Source: a bacterium
GTDB lineage: Bacteria > AUK180
Direction: 5' to 3'
DNA: 13,750 nt
Assembly (NCBI GenBank): GCA_030622125.1
Contig: JAUXGM010000049.1
Span: 1 to 13,750 of the forward strand
The notes under the pieces: generated by a model
The model's database searches: none
Told to the model about the DNA's origin: nothing
What the model saw: the letters and a program-made list of their open reading frames with translations, nothing else
Translations under genes and position numbers: made by a program
Shown: piece by piece, positions 1 to 6,823 of the stretch
Position numbering within the stretch: the first letter of the stretch is position 1
How the letters are laid out: each line of letters starts with the position of its first letter

Positions 1-1783
1 CATTTTCCAAAGGTATAGTATCATTTTTAACATTTCCCGAGATATAACCGCAATCATCAAGAATTATATCAATTGAAACGGTATTTCCCGTCGTAAATGG
101 AATTACATTTGCATCATTGAAATTATTCTTATCTTCATACCATTCAAAGGCATAAGAAAAATCATAAGCATAAGCAACTATTTTATAATTCCCTGTTAAT
201 AAACCGTTTATTTTGAAATATCCCGGATTTGTATTGCGCCAGTAATAATCCTCGGCATATTTTATGTATTTACCGGTATCAGCATCATAAATTTTAACCC
301 AAATATTATCAAGTGGATGGGCTAAATCCTGATAATATACATTTCCTTCAATAAATCCACCTTTTTCAAGAGAAAATGATATTGTTGTTGTATTACCACC
401 CGTAATTACTACCGATGTGGCTGTCTCCTTATTATAACTATTATCATACCATTCTTCAATATAGTTTTGCTCTATTTTATTATTCTTGCATTGTACAAAG
501 AAATTATCAGATGGCAGGCTTGTAATCCTGAAATACCCATTACTGTCCGTATAACCATACTTAAGAGGACGTGATACATTCTCGGTATCTGAATAGACAC
601 ATACTTTTATCTTATCAACAGGAGTCCCGCTTTCAGTATCCAGAACTGTCCCTTCAAGATACCCGCCCTCGTTAAGTAAAAAATTAATATTCGGTGTAGT
701 ACTTCCGGAGGTTACAAATACAGGGTCAGCCTTTGCATAATCATTTTTATTATTATACCATTTGGTTTCATAGTAGTAATTTCCCATATCGCGACCGGCT
801 CTCACAAAATTATTTCCTTCCGGTATGCCTTTTATTGAATAGTTCCCGGTATCATTAGTATAACCACCGTAGATATAATAGTATTTTTCATCATAAGCAT
901 AAATATATATTTCTTTTAAAGGTGTATCTGTAACAGCGTCTTTTACAGTACCGGATATGTACCCACCTTTTTTAAGTTTCATAGTTATACTTGTAGTATT
1001 TTTATCTGAGATTGTAACAAGATCAGCATCAGTAACAAAATGTTCATCTTTATAATATTCTCTGGCATATTCACTCGCCTTATTCCAAACAAAATAGTCA
1101 TCCGGTTGTAATCCCGAAAAATGAATCTCACCATTTAAATCCGTATAAGCAGCAGAAAAATTGTCACAATCACAGCCCCAGTAATAAATAAGACAATTAC
1201 TAATTGGTTGAAGAGTATCTTCATCAATTGCCTTTATATTAAGATATCCGCCTTCTTCCAATTGAAAATCACAGGTAATTGTATTTCCCGAGGTAACCGT
1301 AACAATGTCGGCATAAGCATATTTTGTTTTATTATCATACCATTCGGATTTATAAAAACCAAATGGTTCACATTGAACTAAATATTCGTCCGGTTCAAGA
1401 TCGATAGAATAATTTTCACTAAAACAAATAATCCAGTTAGTATATGTATAATTGGTGTCATAGATATAAATTATATAACCAGAAATAGGCAAACCTGAAG
1501 TTGAATCAGTAACTGTACCATCTATTCTACCGGTTGGTTGACGGGTATTATTATAAGAAATATTATAAATAAATTTTTTATCTTTTGAAGATTTGATTTT
1601 ATCCATTACCATTTTCCTCTCTTCATACATTTTTTTCATTCTTGATTGAAATTCAATCTCCTTTTGATTCTTCTTTTGAATTTCATTCATTTTAATGTTT
1701 GATATTTCATTGTTAAAAGAAAAAATCGGCATATAAGCAAAGCATAATAACATAACAACGATCAAGAAACTTTGTTTTTTCAT
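1..1783 (-). CDS. Secreted multi-repeat protein with carboxypeptidase-regulatory-like domains (3' end beyond window)
   Basis: The reading frame is open from the ATG at 1783-1781 to the left edge (594 codons, no stop), so this is the N-terminal part of a larger protein. Residues 1-22 form a signal peptide (MKKQSFLIVV start, hydrophobic core, no lipobox Cys). Residues ~25-62 are highly charged and probably coiled coil. From Gly85 the protein is built of tandem units of 93-103 residues; the first Gly of each boundary lies at ~178, 273, 373, 475 and 578. Each unit follows the pattern G-x-V-x-D ... P-(L/I/V) ... YTD-x-x-G-x-(Y/F) ... G-(L/I)-x-x-x-(N/D) ... EWY(D/N)(N/D)K ... AD-x-V-x-VTSGNTT ... 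L-x-x-GGY. This matches bacterial carboxypeptidase-regulatory-like (transthyretin-fold) repeats of surface proteins, which are structural or adhesive rather than enzymatic. A good Shine-Dalgarno (GAGGTGA) lies 4 nt before the ATG. The start, repeat class and secretion are clear; the cellular role is not. Confidence 0.88.
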   Translation of the reverse strand, partial: MKKQSFLIVVMLLCFAYMPIFSFNNEISNIKMNEIQKKNQKEIEFQSRMKKMYEERKMVMDKIKSSKDKKFIYNISYNNTRQPTGRIDGTVTDSTSGLPISGYIIYIYDTNYTYTNWIICFSENYSIDLEPDEYLVQCEPFGFYKSEWYDNKTKYAYADIVTVTSGNTITCDFQLEEGGYLNIKAIDEDTLQPISNCLIYYWGCDCDNFSAAYTDLNGEIHFSGLQPDDYFVWNKASEYAREYYKDEHFVTDADLVTISDKNTTSITMKLKKGGYISGTVKDAVTDTPLKEIYIYAYDEKYYYIYGGYTNDTGNYSIKGIPEGNNFVRAGRDMGNYYYETKWYNNKNDYAKADPVFVTSGSTTPNINFLLNEGGYLEGTVLDTESGTPVDKIKVCVYSDTENVSRPLKYGYTDSNGYFRITSLPSDNFFVQCKNNKIEQNYIEEWYDNSYNKETATSVVITGGNTTTISFSLEKGGFIEGNVYYQDLAHPLDNIWVKIYDADTGKYIKYAEDYYWRNTNPGYFKINGLLTGNYKIVAYAYDFSYAFEWYEDKNNFNDANVIPFTTGNTVSIDIILDDCGYISGNVKNDTIPLEN

Positions 1784-1787
1784 ATCT

Positions 1788-1860
1788 CACCTCGTTCCCC
1801 CGTTAGAGGTTTATCTCTAATGGGGTTATTATTTTTATCCAGCACCTTTTATAAGGTGCT
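1788..1860 (-). promoter_or_regulatory. Structured 5' leader with two hairpins and the ribosome binding site of the repeat-protein gene
   Basis: Read on the minus strand, the predicted transcript begins at or next to a perfect 8-bp hairpin (1841-1860, AGCACCTT/AAGGTGCT, 4-nt loop). An A/T-rich linker follows, then a second hairpin at 1798-1825 (CCCC-x-TTAGAG against CTCTAA-x-GGGG, 6-nt loop), then the Shine-Dalgarno GAGGTGA just before the ATG at 1783. Neither hairpin has a U-run in the direction of transcription, so they do not look like intrinsic terminators. The CACCTT of the first hairpin and an ACCTC at the loop/3'-arm junction of the second are both complementary to the Shine-Dalgarno, so alternative pairing could control translation. 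The hairpins are seen in the sequence; regulation is inference. I could not match it to a known riboswitch class. Confidence 0.5.
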
Positions 1861-1865
1861 GTGAT

Positions 1866-1893
1866 ATTATACCACTTTAAACTTAAATGTCAA
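1866..1893 (-). promoter_or_regulatory. Sigma-70-type promoter of the repeat-protein gene
   Basis: On the minus strand there is a consensus -35 TTGACA (1893-1888), a 16-bp spacer and a consensus -10 TATAAT (1871-1866). The expected start of transcription is ~1859-1860, exactly at the base of the first leader hairpin. The distance to the ATG is about 75 nt. Confidence 0.8.
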
Positions 1894-1956
1894 AATAAAT
1901 CAAGGGATTTTTAAAATATTTTATTGCTTGATGGTGTATAATATATTGACAGTATT

Positions 1957-2048
1957 GGGGACGGTGGTTGATTCTGTTGATTTTTCTTTTTTGATTTTAT
2001 TGTTTTTCTTTATTCCTTATTTGTTCGGCTTTTATATGGGGACGGTGG
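1957..2048. repeat. Intergenic repeat module with two direct copies of GGGGACGGTGG
   Basis: The 11-mer GGGGACGGTGG occurs at 1957-1967 and again at 2038-2048, 81 bp apart. Between them, 1999-2022 (ATTGTTTT...CCTTATTT) matches 21 of 24 bases with the reverse complement of 13597-13620, which is also preceded there by a GGGGGACGG. The module is therefore repeated at the other end of the window in opposite orientation. No credible coding frame is present. Confidence 0.6.
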
Positions 2049-2068
2049 AGAACTTTCGCAACTAACAA

Positions 2069-2177
2069 ATGAGATTGTTACACCCCGAAAGCATTCAGGA
2101 TTCGCAATGACCCCGTATCAATGGGGTAAACTCCAAAGATGGATTCCTGCCGGAGTTTATCCCGCACTTGATGCGGG
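2069..2177. repeat. Palindromic intergenic repeat: GAGATTG...GCAATGAC followed by three hairpins
   Basis: Positions 2071-2112 have the shape GAGATTG...TTCGCAATGACC, resembling an intergenic repeat I recall from many unrelated bacteria (TCATTGCGA...CAATCTC on the other strand). It is followed by three short hairpins: 2110-2127 (ACCCC/GGGGT), 2128-2158 (AAACTCC/GGAGTTT, 7 bp) and 2161-2177 (CCCGCA-CTTGA-TGCGGG, 6 bp). Local GC is higher than in the surroundings. This looks like a mosaic of REP-like palindromes, with no coding potential. The family assignment is from memory; the palindromes are seen directly. Confidence 0.55.
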
Positions 2178-2215
2178 GTGAAAACTGAGAAATGAAGAAG
2201 TAAAAACAAATCAAT

Positions 2216-2236
2216 AACTCGGAACTCGCAACTACT
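2216..2236. repeat. Short degenerate heptanucleotide array (AACTCGG/AACTCGC/AACTACT)
   Basis: Three adjacent 7-mers begin with AACT; the first two differ only in the last base and the third diverges after AACT. It is too short to be convincing alone, but the 7-nt period is the same as in the arrays at 2423-2452 and 13663-13696. Confidence 0.4.
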
Positions 2237-2363
2237 TGACGGTGATGCTATTGTTTTTCTGTTTACGGAGAATTTTCTTCTGAATCTTTGAACTTATTTC
2301 CTTTGGCTATATCGTTTTCGGGTGAACTATCGTTATTTAAGGAAGAATCCGGGACACAATCTT

Positions 2364-2393
2364 GGGACACACGATGCAAGCAACGTATGTCCC
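2364..2393. repeat. REP-like palindrome GGGACA...TGTCCC
   Basis: GGGACACACG (2364-2373) and CGTATGTCCC (2384-2393) form a 10-bp stem with one mismatch and a 10-nt loop. A further GGGACAC lies at 2351-2357. Palindromes of the GGGACA...TGTCCC type are, from memory, typical of REP sequences moved by RAYT (TnpA-REP, Y1) transposases. No transposase gene lies in this window, so the mechanism is inference. Confidence 0.5.
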
Positions 2394-2478
2394 GCTTGTT
2401 TTCTGAATTTAATATTTTTTTACTAACCTCTAACCTCCAACCTCTAACCTCTTGTTGTTGAGGTAATGTCCCTCTTTT
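2389..2478. repeat. Intergenic mosaic repeat, left copy, with a CCTCTAA heptamer core
   Basis: The left flank GTCCCGCTTGTTTTCTGA (2389-2406) and right flank GGTAATGTCCCTCTTTT (2462-2478) are both found exactly, in inverted orientation, at 13716-13733 and 13641-13657. The core between them is a heptamer array at 2423-2452: CTAA, CCTCTAA, CCTCCAA, CCTCTAA, CCTCT (~4.3 units). The right-hand copy carries a completely different heptamer array in the same place. The right flank ends 9 nt before the -35 box of the next gene. Confidence 0.75.
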
Positions 2479-2486
2479 GTTGGGAT

Positions 2487-2515
2487 TTGCAATTCTATGA
2501 AATAAAATATATAAT
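2487..2515 (+). promoter_or_regulatory. Sigma-70-type promoter, probably giving a leaderless transcript
   Basis: There is a -35 TTGCAA (2487-2492), a 17-bp spacer and a consensus -10 TATAAT (2510-2515). The predicted transcription start (~2521-2523) coincides with the GTG start codon at 2522, and there is no Shine-Dalgarno before that codon. The two observations together point to a leaderless mRNA. Confidence 0.7.
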
Positions 2516-2521
2516 ACAAAT

Positions 2522-3394
2522 GTGAAAAATAAGTTATTCATAATCATCCTTATAAGTGATTTATTGTTTATTGGAATATTTTTTTTTGTTTTTCATCCGA
2601 TCATAAACAGACAATACAAAAAAACGATTCTCTGGGGATTTAATATTAATAAGCCGACTTTTTTAAGAGAGTTGAGACCTCAACAGTATGTATGTAGAGT
2701 AAAGGGCATTATTTACAATTTCAGATTTGAGCATGGAAATAAAAAATATTTTGACGAGAAAAAGATTTTCAAAAATTATCAGAACAGTTATGATTTCGGT
2801 GATGGTAAATATTATTTTGCATTAAGAAATAAAAAGATCTATGTCGGTATCTATGTAAGAAAAAATGATGAACTACTTACGCTTCATTATTCAATGAATG
2901 CTAATATATTGGATTGTGCGGAAATAGGTCTGAAGATATTTCAACCGGCATCAAAATATTTGAATGATGAAAAGATAAAAGAGATACTTCTAAATGCCAC
3001 TGCTAAACATGGTTTGATGACTGCAAAAGTATTTACATTGATAATGGGTGGAATCGCTATTTTTGTCTTTCTAATGCCAATTTTTATGCTATCGCTTATG
3101 GGAAAAAAACCAAAAAATTATGATGAATTTATCGCTGAAAATATCATATTGGAAAAAACCGTTGTTGTTTCTTCTAAAACAACCCTAAGTTATAATTCCT
3201 CTTATGGTTATATTATTTTAACCTCTTCATTTTTACGAGTATTCAGTATGGGAAAAGAGATCATAAAAATCCCGATAACCGATATAAAGAAATATATTGA
3301 AAAGAAAAAATTGATTCTACCTTATGTGAAACATAAAGCAAAAATTATTATCTCACTCAAAGAATTGGGTGATGATTTTCTAAACTATACCTGA
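2522..3394 (+). CDS. Two-TM membrane protein with a possible PH/GRAM-like C-terminal domain
   Basis: I do not recognise a named family. The 290-residue product has a first membrane segment at ~5-24 (very Ile/Phe-rich), a soluble part at ~25-165 probably outside the membrane, and a second membrane segment at ~168-192. A ~95-residue cytoplasmic C-terminal part follows, whose pattern (GYIILTSSFLRVF, then IIKIPITDIKKY, then a beta-rich basic stretch) resembles bacterial PH/GRAM-like domains; this assignment is by eye. The only in-frame start after the stop at 2498-2500 with support is GTG at 2522. It lacks a Shine-Dalgarno and sits where transcription should start (see the promoter at 2487-2515). 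The pepF gene follows after 13 nt on the same strand, so the two are probably co-transcribed. The function is unknown. Confidence 0.8.
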   Translation: MKNKLFIIILISDLLFIGIFFFVFHPIINRQYKKTILWGFNINKPTFLRELRPQQYVCRVKGIIYNFRFEHGNKKYFDEKKIFKNYQNSYDFGDGKYYFALRNKKIYVGIYVRKNDELLTLHYSMNANILDCAEIGLKIFQPASKYLNDEKIKEILLNATAKHGLMTAKVFTLIMGGIAIFVFLMPIFMLSLMGKKPKNYDEFIAENIILEKTVVVSSKTTLSYNSSYGYIILTSSFLRVFSMGKEIIKIPITDIKKYIEKKKLILPYVKHKAKIIISLKELGDDFLNYT

Positions 3395-3407
3395 TTAGGA
3401 GTAAAAT

Positions 3408-5189
3408 ATGGAAAAACAGGATATAAGATGGGACTTAAATGACATTTTAAATGCAGATGATTTTGACAGAAATCATAAAGATTTAATTCAAATGATCAAG
3501 AAAGCAAGTGCAAATTTTTACAAACTGTTTCCGGATATGTCTGAAAAAGAGTTTAAAGGTTTTTTACGATCTTATGAAAAATTGTTGGAAAAATATTCTC
3601 GACTTGGGAACTTTGCTTTTCTTTATGGAGCAACTCATATAAATGATAACAAAACCTTTTATTATAGAGCAAAGGCAAGTGAAATTAGTAATCTTTACAA
3701 TGATTATGCACTTAATGTAACCCATTTTTTAATGGGAGAAAATGTTAAAGGAGTAAAACGACTTGATAAAAAGAATGCAAAGCGTTTATTTGCAATTATT
3801 CCTCAATTAGAATATTTTTTCAAACATCTTCAAGAGGCAAAAAAATATACACTTTCATTTCAGGAAGAAAGGATCATTGCAAGAAAGAACACAAATTTAA
3901 AATCACCTCTCTTACAACTCTATTCAATGATCACAAATGACTTCAAATATCATTTTAAACCGAAAGGAAAAAAAACGAGGATTATTAAAACATTAGGTGA
4001 ATTGACTTTAAATGTTCGCAGCTCTGATCCGGAAATGAGAAAAGCAACATATAAAGCACTTTTTAAGCCGTATAAAGAAAATATCAACAAGATATTTGCC
4101 ATCTATCAAGCAATTTCAAAGGATTGGGATGATAATGTGATCTTAAAAAAATATAGTTGCCCGATTTCAATAAGGAATTTCAGCAATGATATTGATGATA
4201 AAACGGTAGGAACATTGATGGAAGTTTGTAGTAATAACAAACAGATCTTTCAAAAATATTTTAAACTAAAAGCAAAGGTATTGAAGGTAAAAAAACTTTC
4301 AAGATACGACATTTATGCTCCCGTTGGACATCATACAAAAAAATATACCCTGAAAGAAGCAAAAAAGAAGGTTCTTAATGTTTTTGATGACTTTGCTTCC
4401 GGATTTTGCAATGGAGGAAAAAGTATTTTTGATGCAAATCATGTTGATTCAAATCCAAGAGAAAATAAACGCTCCGGTGCATTTTGTGCTACCGTATCAA
4501 CAAAGGTAACTCCGTATGTTCTTTTGAATTTCAATGGTAATGCAGATGCCCTTATGACAATGGCACATGAATTGGGACACGGAATTCATTCTTTGTATTC
4601 AAATAAGCTTTCTTTACTTGTATCTCATTCACCATTACCACTGGCTGAAACCGCTTCCACATTTTCGGAAATGCTTATGTTTGACCGTTTATTAAGTGAA
4701 ATAAAGGATAAAAAAGAAAAGATAACACTTTTATTTGAAAAACTCGGCAGCTCTTATGCAACAATTATGCGGCAAAATTATTTCGTTAAATTTGAGATAG
4801 CTGCACATAACCTACTTCAGAAAGGAGCAACAGCAGAGGACCTTTGCAAAATTTATATGGAAAATTTAAAAGAGCAATTTGGCAATTCAATTACAATACC
4901 ATCAGAATTTAGATATGAGTGGTCATACATTCCGCATATTTTTAATACACCATTTTATTGTTACGCTTACAATTTCGGTGAGCTTCTCTCTATGGCACTT
5001 TACTCTCTTTATAAAGAGAAGGGAAGATCGTTTATTCCAAAGATTGAAAAGATTTTATCATCCGGAAGTTCCGTGAAACCCGATGAACTCCTTAAAGAAG
5101 TTGGTATTGATATTAATTCTAAAAGGTTTTGGCAGGGAAGTTTCAAAATTATTGAAAATTGGTTGGATCAGGTAGAAGAATTGCTTTAA
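3408..5189 (+). CDS. pepF: Oligoendopeptidase F, M3B family zinc metallopeptidase
   Basis: The 593-residue protein is close to the usual ~600 for this family. It is a cytoplasmic zinc endopeptidase that cuts short peptides, roughly 6-20 residues, in peptide turnover. The zinc-binding HEXXH is HELGH at residues 387-391 within MAHELGHGIHS, with His387 and His391 as ligands and Glu388 as catalytic base. The third ligand is Glu414 in LPLAETAS, at the expected spacing. The N-terminal helical M3 domain (~110-180) and C-terminal helical catalytic domain (~200-575), including the late WSYIPHIFNTPFYCYAY substrate-binding region, are both intact. No signal peptide is seen. AGGAG precedes the ATG with normal spacing. 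The gene lies 13 nt after the membrane protein gene, and its TAA overlaps the convergent diguanylate cyclase stop. Family assignment is firm; peptide specificity cannot be read. Confidence 0.96.
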   Translation: MEKQDIRWDLNDILNADDFDRNHKDLIQMIKKASANFYKLFPDMSEKEFKGFLRSYEKLLEKYSRLGNFAFLYGATHINDNKTFYYRAKASEISNLYNDYALNVTHFLMGENVKGVKRLDKKNAKRLFAIIPQLEYFFKHLQEAKKYTLSFQEERIIARKNTNLKSPLLQLYSMITNDFKYHFKPKGKKTRIIKTLGELTLNVRSSDPEMRKATYKALFKPYKENINKIFAIYQAISKDWDDNVILKKYSCPISIRNFSNDIDDKTVGTLMEVCSNNKQIFQKYFKLKAKVLKVKKLSRYDIYAPVGHHTKKYTLKEAKKKVLNVFDDFASGFCNGGKSIFDANHVDSNPRENKRSGAFCATVSTKVTPYVLLNFNGNADALMTMAHELGHGIHSLYSNKLSLLVSHSPLPLAETASTFSEMLMFDRLLSEIKDKKEKITLLFEKLGSSYATIMRQNYFVKFEIAAHNLLQKGATAEDLCKIYMENLKEQFGNSITIPSEFRYEWSYIPHIFNTPFYCYAYNFGELLSMALYSLYKEKGRSFIPKIEKILSSGSSVKPDELLKEVGIDINSKRFWQGSFKIIENWLDQVEELL

Positions 5190-6724
5190 CCATTTTTTTG
5201 TATAAAAAATTTATTATTTCCTGATTTCTTTGCCTTATATAGAGCGATATCTGCTCTTTTTACCAATTCTTTCTCTGTTTTAATATCATCGTACGGATAG
5301 TAAACAGCACCGATACAACAAGTCGTTTGTATCTGTTTTCCGTTATCAATTTTGCATTTAAATTTGGAAACGGTGGAAAGTATTCTTTCCATAAACTTTT
5401 TTTCATCTGCTATTTCAATTTTATGGCTTATGATAACAAATTCATCTCCGCCGTATCTTGCCAAAAGATCTACACCACGCAGTCGTAAAGATAAATGGTG
5501 GCAGAGTTCTTTTAGATATTTATCTCCAATGATATGACCATGAGTATCATTTATCATCTTAAAATTGTCAAGATCAAAAATAAGCAGCATTATGTTTTCT
5601 CCGTATCTATTAACCCTTTTCATTTCATAATTCAATATTTTATAAAAATATCTGCTGTTAAATAGATTTGTAAGTCCATCATGGACTGCTAAATCCTGCG
5701 TTTTTTTATATAACTTAGCATTCTTGATTGCAATTGCCGCCTGAGAAGCAATATTCATAAGCATTTTCTGATCAACTTCGTTATAACTATTCGTGTTTTC
5801 ATAATCCTGAACGATTATTACACCTATGACATTATTTTCAAAAATAATCGGCACTCCAAGCCATGATCTTGGATTTTTTCCAATGCCTTGAATCTTTAAC
5901 TTTTTTTCTAAAGCAAGATCATAAGAAGTAATTAAGATCGGTTTCCGTGTTTTAATTATATGTTCGGTAAACCCATTACTAAACTTTCTAATTTCAGGTT
6001 TTGTCTTTTTATTATTTTCCACCGTAAATACAAATTCTATTTCTTTTTTCCTTTTATCGTATATGGCAATAGTAAAATTTTTTGTATTCAAATATTTTGA
6101 AGTCTCTTTGTAGATAACCATCCATAATTTATCCAATGAAATTGTTGATGTAATGCTTTTACTTATTTCATTTAACGATACTAATCTTAACATATTTTGA
6201 TTTAATATCAAAAAGTTTTCATTATTTCTAATTGCAATTGCTGATAATTTAACAAAAAAATCCATGAGCAGAAGTTGATCTTTATTTATTTTGTATGATT
6301 TTTTGAAATAAAAATTCAATGCACCGTAATCTTTATTTTCAACATAGATCGGAAAACAAATTACTGAGACCAGACCTTCTTCCTTAACCCATTTCAATGA
6401 TTTATGGCTACCATTCTTATTAAAAAAATCAGGGATGTTTTCAATAATTTTGTACTTTCTTTCTTGTATTGCAATGCCTGCAAGATCAACACCGACCTTT
6501 GCAAAAACTATTTTTACATAAGATTTGCTTAATCCATAACTTGCTTTTATTCGCATTGTATCTGGTTCATCCTTCTCAAACATCATAATTGAGGTAGCAT
6601 CGGCACCGAGCATCTGACATGCAAGTTCACAGATCCTATTATTCGTAGTGTCTAAGCTGTGAAACCTTAGAATATATTCAAATATTCCTGACATTACCGC
6701 AATTTGGTCTTCAATATTTTTCAC
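5186..6724 (-). CDS. GAF-GAF-GGDEF diguanylate cyclase
   Basis: The enzyme should make cyclic di-GMP from two GTP. In 512 residues it carries two GAF sensor domains (~20-165 and ~190-340, the second with SWLGVPIIFENNVIGVIIV) joined by a helix, then a C-terminal GGDEF domain (~350-508). The catalytic motif is intact (GGDEF, residues 425-429), as are the metal/GTP motifs FDLDNFKMIND and GHIIGD. The inhibitory I-site RxxD is present as RGVD at 416-419, so product feedback is expected. No membrane segment or signal peptide is seen, so it should be a cytosolic sensor; the GAF ligands are unknown. The start is GTG with AAAGGGGAT upstream and its own promoter. The gene follows the five-gene envelope operon on the same strand, so read-through could also feed it. 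Its TAA shares a TTAA with the convergent pepF stop. Confidence 0.95.
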   Translation of the reverse strand: MKNIEDQIAVMSGIFEYILRFHSLDTTNNRICELACQMLGADATSIMMFEKDEPDTMRIKASYGLSKSYVKIVFAKVGVDLAGIAIQERKYKIIENIPDFFNKNGSHKSLKWVKEEGLVSVICFPIYVENKDYGALNFYFKKSYKINKDQLLLMDFFVKLSAIAIRNNENFLILNQNMLRLVSLNEISKSITSTISLDKLWMVIYKETSKYLNTKNFTIAIYDKRKKEIEFVFTVENNKKTKPEIRKFSNGFTEHIIKTRKPILITSYDLALEKKLKIQGIGKNPRSWLGVPIIFENNVIGVIIVQDYENTNSYNEVDQKMLMNIASQAAIAIKNAKLYKKTQDLAVHDGLTNLFNSRYFYKILNYEMKRVNRYGENIMLLIFDLDNFKMINDTHGHIIGDKYLKELCHHLSLRLRGVDLLARYGGDEFVIISHKIEIADEKKFMERILSTVSKFKCKIDNGKQIQTTCCIGAVYYPYDDIKTEKELVKRADIALYKAKKSGNNKFFIQKNG

Positions 6725-6744
6725 AATATCCCCTTTAATTTTAT

Positions 6745-6774
6745 ATTATAATACATTTATACCCTAAAAGTCAA
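6745..6774 (-). promoter_or_regulatory. Promoter of the diguanylate cyclase gene
   Basis: On the minus strand there is a -35 TTGACT (6774-6769), an 18-bp spacer and a -10 TATAAT (6750-6745). A second TTGACT lies 5 bp upstream (6779-6774). The start codon is 20 nt beyond the -10 box. No terminator hairpin separates this promoter from the upstream AsmA-like gene. Confidence 0.7.
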
Positions 6775-6800
6775 GTCAAAATTCATCCGTTACAAATTTT

Positions 6801-6823
6801 ATTTCCTTATTTCCTTATTTCCC
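6801..6823. repeat. Octanucleotide array (ATTTCCTT)2.9 at the end of the AsmA-like gene
   Basis: Units lie at 6801-6808, 6809-6816 and 6817-6823. The array contains the TAA stop (6817-6815) of the AsmA-like gene and encodes its last codons. Its 20-nt core (6802-6821) recurs exactly, inverted, at 13596-13615, on the far side of the five-gene operon. Confidence 0.65.

Noticed and set aside
1798-1860. Hairpins as intrinsic terminators
   Set aside because: No T-run follows either hairpin on the minus strand and both lie downstream of a strong promoter, between it and the start codon.
2351-2478. CRISPR array
   Set aside because: The repeated units are 7 bp and contiguous, without spacers, and there are no cas genes.
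2263-2547. 94-codon minus-strand ORF
   Set aside because: It runs through the mosaic repeat and heptamer array, whose translation gives the spurious-looking RGWRLEV, and overlaps the start of the membrane protein gene; no family features.
4879-5076. 65-codon plus-strand ORF inside pepF
   Set aside because: Out-of-frame shadow of a well-supported peptidase gene with no ribosome site of its own.
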